Shown here piece by piece: positions 1-11,700 of a stretch of 64,000 bases of DNA. A program made the translations under genes and the position numbers. The stretch is from Auricularia sp. M13 (lineage: Eukaryota; Basidiomycota; Agaricomycetes; Auriculariales; Auriculariaceae). Under the pieces are notes generated by a model. That model worked only from the letters and a program-made list of their open reading frames with translations, was not told where the DNA came from and ran no database searches. Positions within the stretch are counted from its first letter, which is position 1. The number at the start of each line of letters is the position of its first letter. The stretch spans positions 6,324,001 to 6,388,000 of the forward strand of contig CM073193.1 of the NCBI GenBank assembly GCA_037042915.1. Direction: 5' to 3'.

Positions 1-45
1 TCAGACACCTAACAACGCCGCACCGCAGCGCCAGCCTTAACACAC

Positions 46-620
46 CTCAACAAAGGACGCGGCGTAGATGATTTCGCCCTAAATCGCATGGTATCAGTTT
101 GCATTATCAGCCAGTAACAGGTCGCACCTTCGCTTCCGCGAAGACCTTGCCATTCTCCAACGTGACGATGCGCGCGAGGTCGTCGATATTCTCTAGGATC
201 AGCTTGTGCAACTGCAGCGCATTGAGTCTCCAGAAATTGATCTGCACAATACTAACCTTCATGAGAAGATCATGCCTGTGGCGCGCCGTCGTCTGAGACC
301 ACGTCTTGAACGCGGCGTTGGCCGCGCCAATGGCCTCCTTCGCCCCCGCGACGTCCATGTCGGCCACAGCGGCGAGCGTCTCATCCGTTGCGGGATCTTG
401 ACAGTCGCAGTGAGTGCATACTAAAATGGACGTCAATGCGCACTCACTCGTCACATCGAACGTTTCCCCTCCCTTTGTGTCCTTCGCGTCGAGCCACTTG
501 CCATTGATGTAGCCATTGGTGTGGACGAGGCCCGAGTCGTTGAGACCGAACTGAAGACAACCACAAGTCAATTTTCACGGGTGGGGACACGACCTTGGGA
601 CCTACAGCTGCTGCTACCAT
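46..620 (-). CDS. Succinate-semialdehyde dehydrogenase (NAD(P)-dependent aldehyde dehydrogenase), N-terminal part, cut by the window edge
   Basis: Aldehyde dehydrogenase of the succinate-semialdehyde type, which oxidises succinic semialdehyde to succinate in the GABA shunt. The family start is visible: a segment reading NGYINGKWLDA, then FDVTNPATDETLAAVADM after splicing, then DLARIVTLENGKVFAEAK and GEIIYAASFVE. I read exons 620..606, about 550..455, about 397..292, about 240..136 and 78..46, with short GT-AG introns between them. The ATG at 620 opens a 15-nt first exon (MVAAA). An upstream in-frame ATG at 656 is possible. The next donor follows position 46 and the continuation, including the catalytic Glu and Cys, lies outside the window. 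Family assignment is firm; substrate is inferred from the LENGK and GEIIYAASFVE pattern. Confidence 0.82.
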
Positions 621-1879
621 AGTGTGGATTGAAGGGAATGGCGGAAGAGTGGAGTGCATCCCAGCAGGTCGTATGCCCCTCATAAATAATGTCGTGCTTC
701 GGGCTTCAAACGGGAGACGCAATTCAATAGCTGAACGGGAAGGGATCGACTTTGCGGCAACTGTTGGCGTCAAGCGCCACGGTTTCGACATGTGTGGGCG
801 TACCATGTGAGTTTGTTGACTGTCCACAAGGTCCGCGAGAGTGCGGTACGATAGTCAGGAGGTGTGTTCGGTCGAATGCCAGATAATTATATCAAACGGC
901 GCACCCCAGAGAATAAAGGATATTTGTGCGCGTTGCTCGCATCCTAACGCGACTGTGAGCGCCTCAGACCAGAGCTTCGCGAACGCAGACTTGGCCCAGC
1001 GAGAAGAGTGCGTGCCGTTATCATCCCAGCCAACCAGCCAACCGATGGTCAGGCGCTGAGTCCAGCGGCAAGGTGGTCGCAATAGCTCCCAAAGTGTAAG
1101 ACAGCGACTTGCCAGATGACATGACAGGCGAGAATCTCGATAGATGACCCCACTGTTTAGCTCGTCAGGGTGGTCGCTGCGGAATTCTGAGCACCACAGG
1201 ACTTGCAGAAAGGCCGCCTACAAGCTCGTGAAGTGGGATAGGCGCCAGGTTCAGCCGTGAGCCCTGTTCGCCAGTAGAGACATCCGGTCTAAAGCTGATA
1301 CGGACGCAGGGCCGCACAGAAGTCTGCACAAATCCAAGCAGAGGGAGGCCCATCGAGCTCCACAGCCATCCCTCAAGGGAAGTCAGCGCTTCAAGGAAAT
1401 ACTGAACAGGCCGCGGTGCAAACAACGGCGATTATCCAAGTTCGTCATGTGTTTATAGCAAAAAATTGGCAGGACGACTTCTGGCCTATATCATGGCAAT
1501 CTGGTAAAGCACGGCTCAGTCGATCACTCAAAGAGCATGAGTAGGTGCCAAGTGAATACGCACTTGACGCACTGGTCGGCATTACAGCTTCGCTTGCAAC
1601 AGTGTAAGGCTCGGGAAGCACTGTAAGGTTCAGCGGCATGTATTGGACGGGCGAACTGACGCCGGACAAAGATGCGGATACGCTACATCGAGGAAGACTG
1701 TACATCGCACGCACCGGTCGGCAGGCAGTCTCGGGTTCGGTTTGGTTCGGTTCGAGTCAATTCAAATCAGGATCGGGTCGCAAAAATACTGGGACGGATG
1801 ATGGAGGACAAAACAAAGGGAGCAGGGTGCTTGAGCTAGATCTTCGAACAACAAGTCCACGCCTGCAGGCTGAGAGAGT
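621..1879. other. Intergenic region with no gene I can support
   Basis: Only short unsupported reading frames are present. A small stretch near 1732-1760 repeats GGTTCGG-like words. I see no conserved motif, RNA gene or transposon end. Confidence 0.5.
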
Positions 1880-3756
1880 TCACTCTTGCTTGGGTGGCTC
1901 GGCCTGCGCAGGCGGTGGGGCGCCGAAGTGGCCCATGGCAGGCGGGGCGCCTCCGCGACGTGGTCCTCCGCCACCGCCACGCCAGCCGCCGAACGCGCCC
2001 ATGCCGGGCCCGAACGCGCCAGGAGGGCCGCTGGCCGGCAGGCCGCCCGTAGACGGCGGCGTGAAGTTGTTGAACGCCTGCCCTGCGGGGTAGTTGGGCG
2101 AATTCGCCTCGGACACCGGCGAGAATGCGTTGTTCCTACAGATAGACGACGTCAAATGGGGTTCCAAAAAGGGAGCAGGACGACGGACCCTTGCGAGCCG
2201 CTGTGGTTGTGATACGACGCGCGGTAGTTCGTCTGCGCATACGGCGCCTGGATGGCGAGGAACTTCTGCGGCGGCGGGCGGTCATCCGTGTTGTACTGGA
2301 ACTCGAGCCCGATGCCGTCCGCTTCAGACACCTCGAGCAGCTTCACGAGCTTCTTGCCAATGGAGTTGATCTTCTCGACGTCCTCCTTGCCCCTGATCCA
2401 GAGCTGGATGCGATCCTGTTTCGACCGCAGCGACACCACTGCAGCGACGAACCGTCAACGCCTGCATAGTTCATATCGTGAAAGCACGTACCCGCGCCGC
2501 AAATTTCGTCGCCGTCGTCCAGGTCCTCGCCAATGAGTGCAAACACAAGCCAGTTCCAGCAACGATCCAGTAATTGCGGATTATTGCGCATCGTCAATAC
2601 CCAGCGACCGCCCTTCATCAGAGTCAGTAACTGTGACTAGATGATATGCGCCGAGCTGTGGAGCTGCAAGCCAGTCCAGCAGCGAGTGCAGGACCAGTCA
2701 TGGAAACTATCGGCAGGTCTGCGACCCTGAGCTCGCGCAGTGCGAAGAAAGCAACCGCGGGATCCCAGACTGACACAGTCATAGCAGAGTATGATGCGCA
2801 CGGCACCGTTTCACCAGTAGGTTTGCAGCCCTGACGCAAGAGGACGTACATTGGCGTTCGCCTTGTCCTCCCACATCGGTTTGATCCCCTTCTTAAATAA
2901 ATGATAGTTCGAGTTACGCTCGAGCTTCGACGGAGGCTTGAGCCAGTTGAAGTATCGACAAAATGCCTCAACCTAGGGGTCATGTTGGTCAATCAGGAGC
3001 TTCAACCAGCATGCTGTGCCGAAAGCGCAAGAGATGAAACGCACGGTAGCAAACTCGCCGATGACACTCAGACCGGCCTCGTAAACACCAGACTCTGTCG
3101 ACTGAGGAATGAAAGGCGTGGGAGGCTCCTGGGCCGCAGGAGCGCCAGGCTGGATGAATTTGGCTTTTGTGTCGTAATACAGAATCCTGAACATATGAAT
3201 ACACATCGTCAGCGATCAACGCGACATCGGCGAAGCGAGCTGCTGACCATTGGTTCTGCAGGGGATGCTCCTTGCTCTTCTCTGTAGCAGGGGGGTCCTT
3301 TCGCGGGGCGTTCGCAGACGGGACCTGGAGCATTGCCTCCTCCTTCGTGCGCTCCCTGTCCGGCGTTTGCGATCTCGAGGGCTTGTTCTGGAAGCGCTTG
3401 GTGATGGCCTCGAGCGTGGGCACGTTCTTGTAGCCACGAGCAGCCTTGCGCTGGGGGTCGGTGAGGTCGAGTTTGTCGAGTTGCTCGACGACATTGGCTT
3501 CGTCCGCGGAGCCGGTGCCGCTGTTGCTGGTGGGCGAGTCGGGCGGATTGACCGCAGTGGAGTCTCCAGAGCCAGCGGTAGCGCTGGACGCTGTCGTCTG
3601 CACGGAGCTGCTGGACCGGCTAAGCAACGAGGCCGCCAGCCGCGGCCGGACACCGCTTGCAGGGCTCGGGGCGGACTGCGCCGGCGCTATCTTGGCGGCG
3701 AGCTGGTCGAGCGACGGCAGAGGCAGCCTGCGAGCGGGCGAGGTCGCTGCTGACAT
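1880..3756 (-). CDS. Cap-binding protein of the eIF4E family, 4EHP (class II) type, with long N- and C-terminal extensions
   Basis: Binds the mRNA 5' cap; 4EHP-type members usually act as translational regulators rather than in eIF4F. I read six exons: 3756..3248, 3186..3045, 2972..2850, 2612..2492, 2438..2189 and 2135..1880, giving about 466 aa. The core starts around residue 165 with HPLQNQW, then YYDTKAKF, YEAGL..IGEFATVEAF, NSNYHLFKKGIKPMWED, GGRWVLTM and DDGDEICGAVVS. A Tyr in the YEAGL context stands where canonical eIF4E has its first cap-stacking Trp, as in 4EHP. The Trp of MWED is kept. The N-terminal 160 residues are Ser/Ala/Pro-rich and the C-terminus is Gly/Pro-rich with a GGGGGPRRGG stretch. 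The third intron is 237 nt, far longer than its neighbours. The start was chosen at the first ATG of the long first exon. Confidence 0.88.
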
Positions 3757-5251
3757 CGGGCTGTCCTTGCTGGCCGCCGCAGAGTCTAATTGAGCATAGT
3801 AACAGACGGTCCGTAAACACCGTTGCAATCGTAACCAGGGCGACTGCACGCACCGTTCACTGTCGTTATGGGCGGGGCTGACATGGCGCGAGGGAATGTG
3901 GGCGTGCGCGGGTCCGAGGATTGGGTGTAGATGGAGGGCGCCGCAGAGAGGCACCGCCGTCACCGCCCATTGCCGTTCGGAGCCTCTTGACCACGAACCA
4001 CCACGACCATAAGAACCCTGGCGACGAGATTCTTCCCACGGAACCACAGCATCATGCCAATCAGCAGAGAACCAGCATCCTAAACTCATTACGGCCTCGA
4101 ATTCCTCATCTACCAGCTTCCAGAGCAATCTGGGGATATGCCCCTGCAGTCTCTCACCTCTCAGAGGCCTTTATCGCCGTGAATACGGCGCTTGATATTT
4201 TCTCTGACTTTTCAGAGTGAGTCGCTACCCATGGCCACAACTATCATTCTCACGAAGGTTTCAGATTGCGTCCACTGGCACAACTCTCACTTCAAAATAT
4301 GCTGCGCCAAATGCAATTGCTTCTGGTGTCTCTTCGTTGACGGTCTGGCCAAGAATACGTTTTACGGATTGTCAAGCGAGGGTCCATCAAGAACCACGGG
4401 CCGCCCCGGATGCATATTGGGCATGATGTGTTCACTTCGAAGTTCGCGACGGTCCCGCGGATATCACGACTTGCCCATACCGTCAAGACTCCTGCAGTAA
4501 CCAACTGGACGTACAACGAATGAGAGACGCCACCGATCAACAGTAACCCTCGAGAACGGGCCAGTTGGCACAAGAAATCGCGCACGTTGGCGCCGGCTTG
4601 AACCAGAAGGCAGTGAGTGGCGACATTGCATCAGGTTTATCAGTGGGCATGGCTGGGACGTTTGCAAGATGTGCAATAAGAGACACCGTCTCCGAGACTG
4701 CGTGCAATTATAGACCTTTCACTGTCTGTCAGTTGCATGTGGAATCGCGCACTAGAAATGGAATATATGAAGACATGCAACGTCGAAAGACTCACAGAAA
4801 TCTGTTGGCAGATTGGTTTACGGACAGTGAAGCTCGACACCGGCGCCAATTGACTGCGGACGTCGACGAGAGCAAAATCGCGGCTTCTCCGGATACTCGA
4901 CGTTCAACGTCCTAGGGCCAAAGCAACACCCTCTCACAGCCTGCAAGCAGTATAAAGACAAACTCTCGCCCACGGCGGTATCTCTTCTGCCGCGTGGTCG
5001 CGGTCATGGTCCTATGGTCGTGGCGACGACGTGTGGTGGACTAAATATCCTGGATCGGCGCACAATCGCGAGTCTTTCCCTAGCCATCGCACCTGTAGGG
5101 CAAACCTTCTCGTGCCAGGATCTCCATATCAGCAAACTACCCATCCCAGCGGAGTTCAGAGGCGGTCTTTTGCTGCTCCAGTTCCCGCATCCGCTCTGGC
5201 CCGCCCCCTTCGCCCCGACCTCCTACCAGTCACCACGCCACGACACAGAAA
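3757..5251. other. Intergenic region between divergent genes
   Basis: Shared upstream region of the eIF4E-like gene (minus) and the F-box gene (plus). TATAAAGA at 4951-4958 lies 300 bp before the F-box start and could serve a long 5' UTR. Nothing else is supported. Confidence 0.4.
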
Positions 5252-6571
5252 ATGACGAAGCGCCAGTTCCTGCTCGTTAACATGACGAAGGGTTGGTGCC
5301 TGCCGCTCAAGGGCGGCTCTGACGGCCTGCTCGCGGCGGAGATGGAGCGTCTCCTTCTAGGCGACGTTCACGAGCTCCTGACAATCAGGCAAGTTAACGA
5401 GTTCAGAACTAAGTACGTCTGACTGTTCTTAACGTCCTCGCCCAATCTAATACCATTTTTAAGTCGTGGCAAGCTTGGTCGGTGCCCGGTTCGACTGCTC
5501 ACGCCCATGCCGCAACCGAAGACCCGCTTGACCAACCTATCTCTCGAGACCTTCGCAGAGATCATGTCCCACCTTTCCGACGCCCACGTACTTGGAAAGC
5601 TTACGACTCTCGTGGCACTGGCAATGAGCTGCCAGTCGCTCTACGAAAAATTACGCCCGCTTCTCCGGGCCGCCTTGGACGCCGCCTCGCGCTGGGAGGG
5701 CGACGAGCTGGTCATCCTTGGTCCTCGCTCAGAATTCCATCTTCTTCCCCAGCAAGTGCAGCGCTGGTGCATCACGCCCGGACTCTTGTTCATCGTCGAC
5801 GATTGTCCGAAGCGAATGGTGCAGGCGGCACAGATTATATTTGCGATCAAGTCGAACGGCCTACTCTCCCGCAAGGCTGTTTACCGCGCAGCTATGGATG
5901 CCCAGGTATTCGTGCGGAACTTCCTCCTGGACGACACTCCCTACCGACCTTACGAGACGTCTCAGTTCCGCGCCAAGCCGCCGATAGACAAGCGCGCGCT
6001 GGCGAGGATTTGGCTTGAATTGACGTCAGCGCAACAGGCGACTTTTGATCACGCAGACGCGCGCGAGCGTTTCCTCTGCAACTATGCGACCAACGAATTT
6101 ATCCGGCAGTCCGCCTTCCAGAACGATTTTTTATCTCTCACGCGCGCGCACACGGTCTCTTCGAACCTCGGATTGGGCGACATCGTTGCGCTCCTCATCG
6201 CATGCTCTGCGAAATCCAAGGACCTCGATTTTTCATCTTCCAATGGGATCGACATCTGGAACGGGCCATGGGCTGGCGACGCTTTCGTGTTTCGCTCCAA
6301 GGAGGCGCAGCTCGCGGGTTGCAAGGACGTTTCCGATGCGATTACGGACTTTCTTCTCGAGGTGCGCGCCGGAGATATCATGATCACGGCGCGCAACGAC
6401 GATGCAGAGGCCAGTATTTGCACTTCCGATACCGACAACGCGCATGAGCCGGAGTGCAACGACGACTCGGAGGGCGACCTGGCGGGCGAGGAGAATGCGA
6501 CACCCCCGACAACGGTCTCACCACTCCCGACGATCTGCGTTACGGCGCCGGTCGGCGACGCACGGCAGTAG
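5252..6571 (+). CDS. F-box-type protein with a short N-terminal exon
   Basis: F-box proteins are usually substrate adaptors of SCF ubiquitin ligases. Two exons join in frame: 5252..5412 and 5464..6571, around a 51-nt GT-AG intron (donor GTACGT, acceptor TTTTTAAG), giving about 422 aa. The first exon encodes a 53-residue lead beginning MTKRQFLLVN. The F-box-like stretch lies at about residues 75-115: LTNLSLETFAEIMSHLSD followed by LGKLTTLVALAMSCQSLYEKLR, matching the leucine spacing of F-boxes. The middle is of unknown fold. The last 60 residues are acidic and low-complexity. An alternative start at the ATG of 5507 would skip the first exon, but the in-frame splice and coding-like composition favour the longer form. 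No partner can be inferred. Confidence 0.68.
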
Positions 6572-7101
6572 CAGATTCCAACGCAAGTCAGTGCTGCGTA
6601 AGTACCAGCTTACGCGGAGGTTCTGCAACGACCTGCTTTCGTTTGTCCGCTTTTCAGGACTCAATACACGATGTACGCTTTGACTCAACAAATCTCAACA
6701 AATGTATGTACCAATAACGGAGACCAACACGCAATGATACATTCGTACGCCTGCTTGTTCTCGTTCCGGCCTGCAACACTTCAACTCAACGGCTATATTT
6801 CCCCGGGGTCGGGGGCCGGGCTCATCTTCATTCCACATCGGCCATGACAAAATGGCCGAGTCCCACGGTTCAGGTCTTTTGCCGTAGGTCCCCAAGAACA
6901 TGCTATACGGTTACCCGTTCGCAAGGTCATGACATCCGAGCCCCTTTGCCAGTCTGGATTTCGAGAGCCATGCGCCGCGGCCTTGGCACACAGGGGCGCA
7001 CCTTGGTCCGGAATATCGTATTTTCTGCTCGGCGCGTCATCTTTGCTCGGCATGAAAGCTCTGTAGATCAGCTTAGGGGATCAAATGCCGGGATTGGAGG
7101 G
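6572..7101. other. Intergenic region
   Basis: No gene is visible between the F-box stop and the promoter of the small secreted protein gene. Confidence 0.5.
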
Positions 7102-7108
7102 TATATAG
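7102..7108 (+). promoter_or_regulatory. TATA-box-like element of the small secreted protein gene
   Basis: TATATAG sits about 70 bp before the ATG at 7179, a plausible fungal core-promoter distance. Confidence 0.4.
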
Positions 7109-7178
7109 CCCGAGCATGGCGCCGAGAGACAGAGCGGCAGCAGCAGCCTCGCCTCAGCTCGTTCTCGGTCTCACCACG

Positions 7179-7491
7179 ATGCGCACTGCATCCTTGGTCG
7201 CTCCCTCGTTCGTCCTCATAGTCCTGTGCATGCTGCAGGTCGTAGCTGCGTGGCCGACTGGTGCGGGGCGCTTTGTCGCCAAACATCCGAAGGCTGTTGC
7301 TAGACCAGTTGCGGACTCGTACGCCCTGAAGACGAATGCTGAGCGGTTTGCGTTGTACGTGGCCGCTTCAAGTGCCACAGCATTAATTCTAACAGATTCA
7401 CAGTGGCCTGCCTCCTCTCCCGCCGCGTCGTCGCTATGGTACATCACGACGTGAACGTTCAATTGTCATCAGCGCAGATGATAGACTGTGA
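7179..7491 (+). CDS. Small secreted protein with a GLPPLPPRRR motif
   Basis: Two exons, 7179..7354 and 7404..7491, are joined over a 49-nt intron (GTACGT...TTCACAG) to give about 87 aa. Residues 1-23 form a signal peptide: a basic start, the hydrophobic run FVLIVLCMLQVVA, then a likely cleavage before WPTG. After splicing the sequence reads NAERFALGLPPLPPRRRYG and ends in a basic stretch. As I recall, the N-A-x-R-x-A-x-GLPP-x-x-P-RR pattern recurs in small secreted proteins of Agaricomycetes with no known function. The motif exists only in the spliced reading frame, which is strong support for the intron. The upstream TATATAG and the short 5' leader suit a highly expressed secreted product. 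Confidence 0.72.
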
Positions 7492-7701
7492 AGTACGAAT
7501 TGTGCGTTTCTGATGTTCGTTCTGCGCTCATCACATACCGACTGAGTCCAGACAGGAATAGTCTCAATTCCTTCTCTCTTTTGGCCCTCGGACCTCGCAC
7601 GGACTCCCTTACACGAACACACCTTCCTTCCCTTGATTGCATGTACCTATCTTGCTATCTGAAGGCCTCTCTCTACCTCTTTCAGCATCAAGTCTGAATC
7701 A

Positions 7702-8157
7702 CTACGCCCTCTCTTCCTTGCGAACCTCTGTCCACAATGAGACAATGTTTTGTATGACTTCGCCGTTCGCCATCGGACTCGGAGGCTGGCCGTCGACTTC
7801 ATACTGAGAAATAATCATCTTATTGTAGAACTCATGAGCCCCATGTACTCTTTGGACGTCACAAATTATAGTTCTAAGTATCAAATCTCCGGAAAGACAA
7901 CATGCTCTTCTCTGCGGCGTTCATTGTAAGGTGTGGCAAAAGCGCCGAGCTGTCGGAAAGCGGACTTTGAGGCCGTGAAGCCGATGCTTCAGCTTGAACT
8001 TGAAGTTTGCGCGTTGAAGGAACGCAGCCGTATCTTCTTCGTTGACCTCGCTGTCCTTCTCCCATCTTGGCCTTGCGGTGGCTTCTAAATGGTCAAGCAT
8101 ATAGCCACCCAGCCCCGAATGGCGCACGGCCTCGCCCAGTGTTTTCACGCATAACAC
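7702..8157 (-). CDS. Hypothetical protein, structure uncertain
   Basis: Two coding-like stretches lie on the minus strand. The first, 8157..7921, reads a charged sequence with EATARPRWEKDSEVNEEDTA and a basic KLKHRLHGLK. The second, 7884..7702, reads VHGAHEFYNKMIISQYEVDG and ends in TEVRKEERA. I cannot fix the splice between them or the start. No family is recognised. It could be a small gene or the remnant of a larger one. Confidence 0.25.
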
Positions 8158-8746
8158 GAATCTTCTGCGCCTCCCCGTTCTTGGCTCCAGTCAACACCGT
8201 GCAGCGCGCAACTGCATGCTGGTCTCCAGCGCCGTCGTCTGTGGACGTACCCTGCCTGCACCTTGTTGGTCATTAGCAGCCGTCGCTGTCGCCCTTTCCT
8301 GGAACAGGATTGACACGCCCAAGATGGGATCCCACGCGAGCTTGGATGCGCGCAAAACACGAGGCTAGCCCTGTTTCATGCGCAGCTCACACACTGTTCT
8401 GGCTACTAGCAGGCAGATGCGAGCTCTCACTCTCTTACTCTCCTCGTATCTCGGAATATTGGCCGGCTGTCTTTGATCTACGGCTTCAACGCGTTTTGAC
8501 TCGTCGCTTGTCTTCACGGAGGCCTCCGATTGGCTGAACTGCGGGCGCTCGCCAATGCTCCTGACGCCAATATTGCTGGCTCATCTCAGTTCGCTTGCAT
8601 TATGCGCCGCCGGCCGGATCGAGTGCTTAAACAATCGAAGACCCACCGGAATCTGCCTTGCCCTGGCACGTTGAGGGTGACCACTCTCTTCATAAGAGTG
8701 CCACTTGTCTCAGCTTCTCTGCAACTCTCTCCTCACCCAGCTACAC

Positions 8747-11700
8747 ATGTCAGGACGCGGACGCGGACAACAAAGAGGCGGCCGTGGAGGTCGTGGGGCA
8801 CCCGATGCAGGCCGCGGTCGCGGGGCGGGAGCCGGTGGCCGCGATACACCTGTCAGTCGCTCCTCAGATACTGGTGCGCACGGTGGCTTCGACAATCGCG
8901 GTGCAGCACGCGGCGGCGCAGGACCTGGACGCGGCGGCGGCGGCGGATTTCCTCGCGGTGGCGGTATGCCTCGCGGAGGTGCCCCTCGGGGACGCGGCGG
9001 TGGAACGTTTGGGAACGTCCCAAACATCTACAATCCAACTCCAAACCAACCCGCCACCGTTGACCAACGCGCCCTCGCGCAGGCCGACCAGATTCTGCGC
9101 GATCTACAAGGCAAGCGCACAGGTCCTGAGCGGCCGATTCGCCCCGCGTATGGTAAGGTGAGTATCATAGTTCGCGCTTGCTTTCGTGTATAATCAGCTC
9201 ACTCACATTGTCTTCAAGGCCGGCACCCCAATCGTGCTGCGCGCCAACTTCTTCCCAATCCGGCTGGAGAAAGACAAGTTCTACGAATACAGTATCGAGA
9301 TTAAGCCGGAACCGAAGTCGCAGAAGGCGCGAGTGAGGCGTCGGATCCTGGATCTGTTCGAGAAGGACAGCGCGGGCAGCTCTCTTACGGGTTATATTGC
9401 TCACGACGGCGCTGGAAGGCTCGTATCCGCCCGCCTTCTTCCTCAGCCTCTGTCTGGGACGGTTGCATATTACGAAGCGGGCGACAACAAGGCTGGGCGC
9501 AACCCGGATCATTATGAAGTCACCGTCACCTTCGTGAAGGAGCTATTGACTGCGCCATTGAAGAAGTGTGCCCTCTGCCCTTCCAGAGGTTGAGTTTATG
9601 CTGACTATCTCATAGATATCTCGACGGCGATGTCACCGCTGTGGACGAGGACGCGGAGGTCAAGCCTGTTATATCAGCTCTCAATCTTGTCTTGCAACGC
9701 CAGGCATCGCAGGCAGGGTTTCGCGTCGGCCGCAATAGGTTCTTCTTCAGGGACGAAGAGCAGGGGTCACTCGGACCTGGCCTTGTTGCCTACATGGGCT
9801 TCTATTCGTCGGTTCGCCCTGTCTTCCGCCAACTCATGGTCAACGTCAACGTTTGCATGACTGCATTCCACGAGCCCGGCCTACTCTCAGACGCCATGAT
9901 GGCATTCAGCCGCGGCTCCTTCGGCGGATATCCGCGCGAGTTCATGCTTAAAGTCAAGGTTACGACGCAGCACCTTGGGTACAGGCGCAAGTACACGATC
10001 AAGAGGATCGCGGACGGCGGCACCGCGAACAGCCAGAAATTCAAGTGCGACGAGTACGGCGGTGCCATGATTTCTGTCAAGGATTACTTCCAACGCAGTA
10101 CGTTATTTTCTGCTCGGTATCTTCGCTAAGTTATTGATAACTAATTTCCGGCCATAGAGTATAATATCAGACTTCAGCATCCCGATTTGCCGCTGGTGGA
10201 CGTCGGCTCGAGCAAGCCCACCTATCTCCCTGCAGAAATATGCACCATAGAGCCGGGAGAGCCGCATTTCGGCAAGCTCTCGCCAAACGAGACGCAGAAC
10301 ATGTTGGGCCTTGCAAGTCGTCGACCAGCCGTCAACGCGCATCACATCGTCCAGCAGGGCCTGCAGAAACTTGCTCTCTCCGGTGCCAATACTGCTTCAG
10401 TCCTCAAGGAGTTCGGTGTCGCTGTGTCGGGGGAGATGACGGTCATCCCTGCGCGTCGGCTTCCGCCGCCCCGAATCATGTACTTGCGGGGACCGGCGAA
10501 CGTGAACGAAGGGTCGTGGAACATCGTGGATGTCAAGTTCCACCGCGGTGCCAAGGTCCAGACGTGGCACGTTCTCTACGTCAACGACGAGTCGAAGAGG
10601 ACGCCCGCTTTCAATCCGCCTGTCGACGGCAAGCCCGACGCCAGGCTTCTTTCGTTATTGGACACCTTCCAGCGAAAGTGCAGCTCGAGTGGCATGCAGA
10701 TTCCCAAGTATACCAAGCTTCTCCCGGTCAGGCTTGCACCCCAGTCACAGGCCGACCCGAGGCGAGTGGCAGCCATGGCCGCCATCGAAGCGAGGTTTCG
10801 AGACCTGGTCCAGAGTCCGGCGGCCGCGAAGTCTGTGAGCTTCATCCTCATTCTCCTCCAGCACCGAGACGACTTCATCTACCCCTGCATCAAGCGGCTC
10901 GCCGCTGTCAAGTTCGGCGTTCACACGCAGTGCCTTCAGCTCGAGAAGGCCATGCCCATCAATCGCGCCGACGGCGGCATCGATGTGCGGCGCCAGGACC
11001 AGTATATGAGCAATGTCGCGCTGAAGGTCAACACCAAGCTCGGTGGTATCAACCACAAGCTCGACGCGCCGGCGATGCAATGGCTGACTGGCAAGCGGAC
11101 GATGATGGTCGGCATCGACGTCACCCATCCTGGACCTGGCAGTGTCCCCGGGACGCCTTCCATTGCGGGTGTTGTTGCAAGTGTGGACGCCGACTTCGTT
11201 CAATTTCCCGCGAGCCTACGACTGCAGAAATCCAAGCAGGAGGTGCGCTTTTGGATTGAGTGCGATGCGCAGCGACTAAACCCATGAATGCAGGGCATTG
11301 CTGAACTGGCGGAGATGATGCTCGAACGCTTGGTCGCCTACAGAAATGCAACGAAGTTCCTTCCCGAGCGAGTCCTTGTCTTCCGCGATGGTGTTTCTGA
11401 GGTGTGTCGCGTCAATCAGTTCTTTCACCGTATTATCTTACCGCTTTCTTCTAGGGTCAATACGACAAAGTAATCCGCGAGGAAGTGCCGCAATTTCTCG
11501 TCGCATTCAAGCGTATTGACCCCAAGAACCCTCACTATCGCCCCGCGTTGAGCGTCATCGTATGCGGGAAACGTCATCATGCCCGTTTCCCTGCGACGGC
11601 GGAGCAAGACGCTGACAAGACAGGCAACACGCGCCCCGGCACTGTGGTCGATCGCGGTATCACCTCAGTCGTCGACTTCGACTTCTATCTCCAGGCGCAC

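Noticed and set aside
1749-1758. GGTTCGAGTC resembling a tRNA B box
   Set aside because: No A box at the right distance upstream and no complementary arms for a cloverleaf.
10240-11259. 339-codon plus-strand frame overlapping the Argonaute gene
   Set aside because: It is out of frame with the clearly recognisable PAZ-MID-PIWI sequence and is arginine/glutamine-rich as expected of a shadow.
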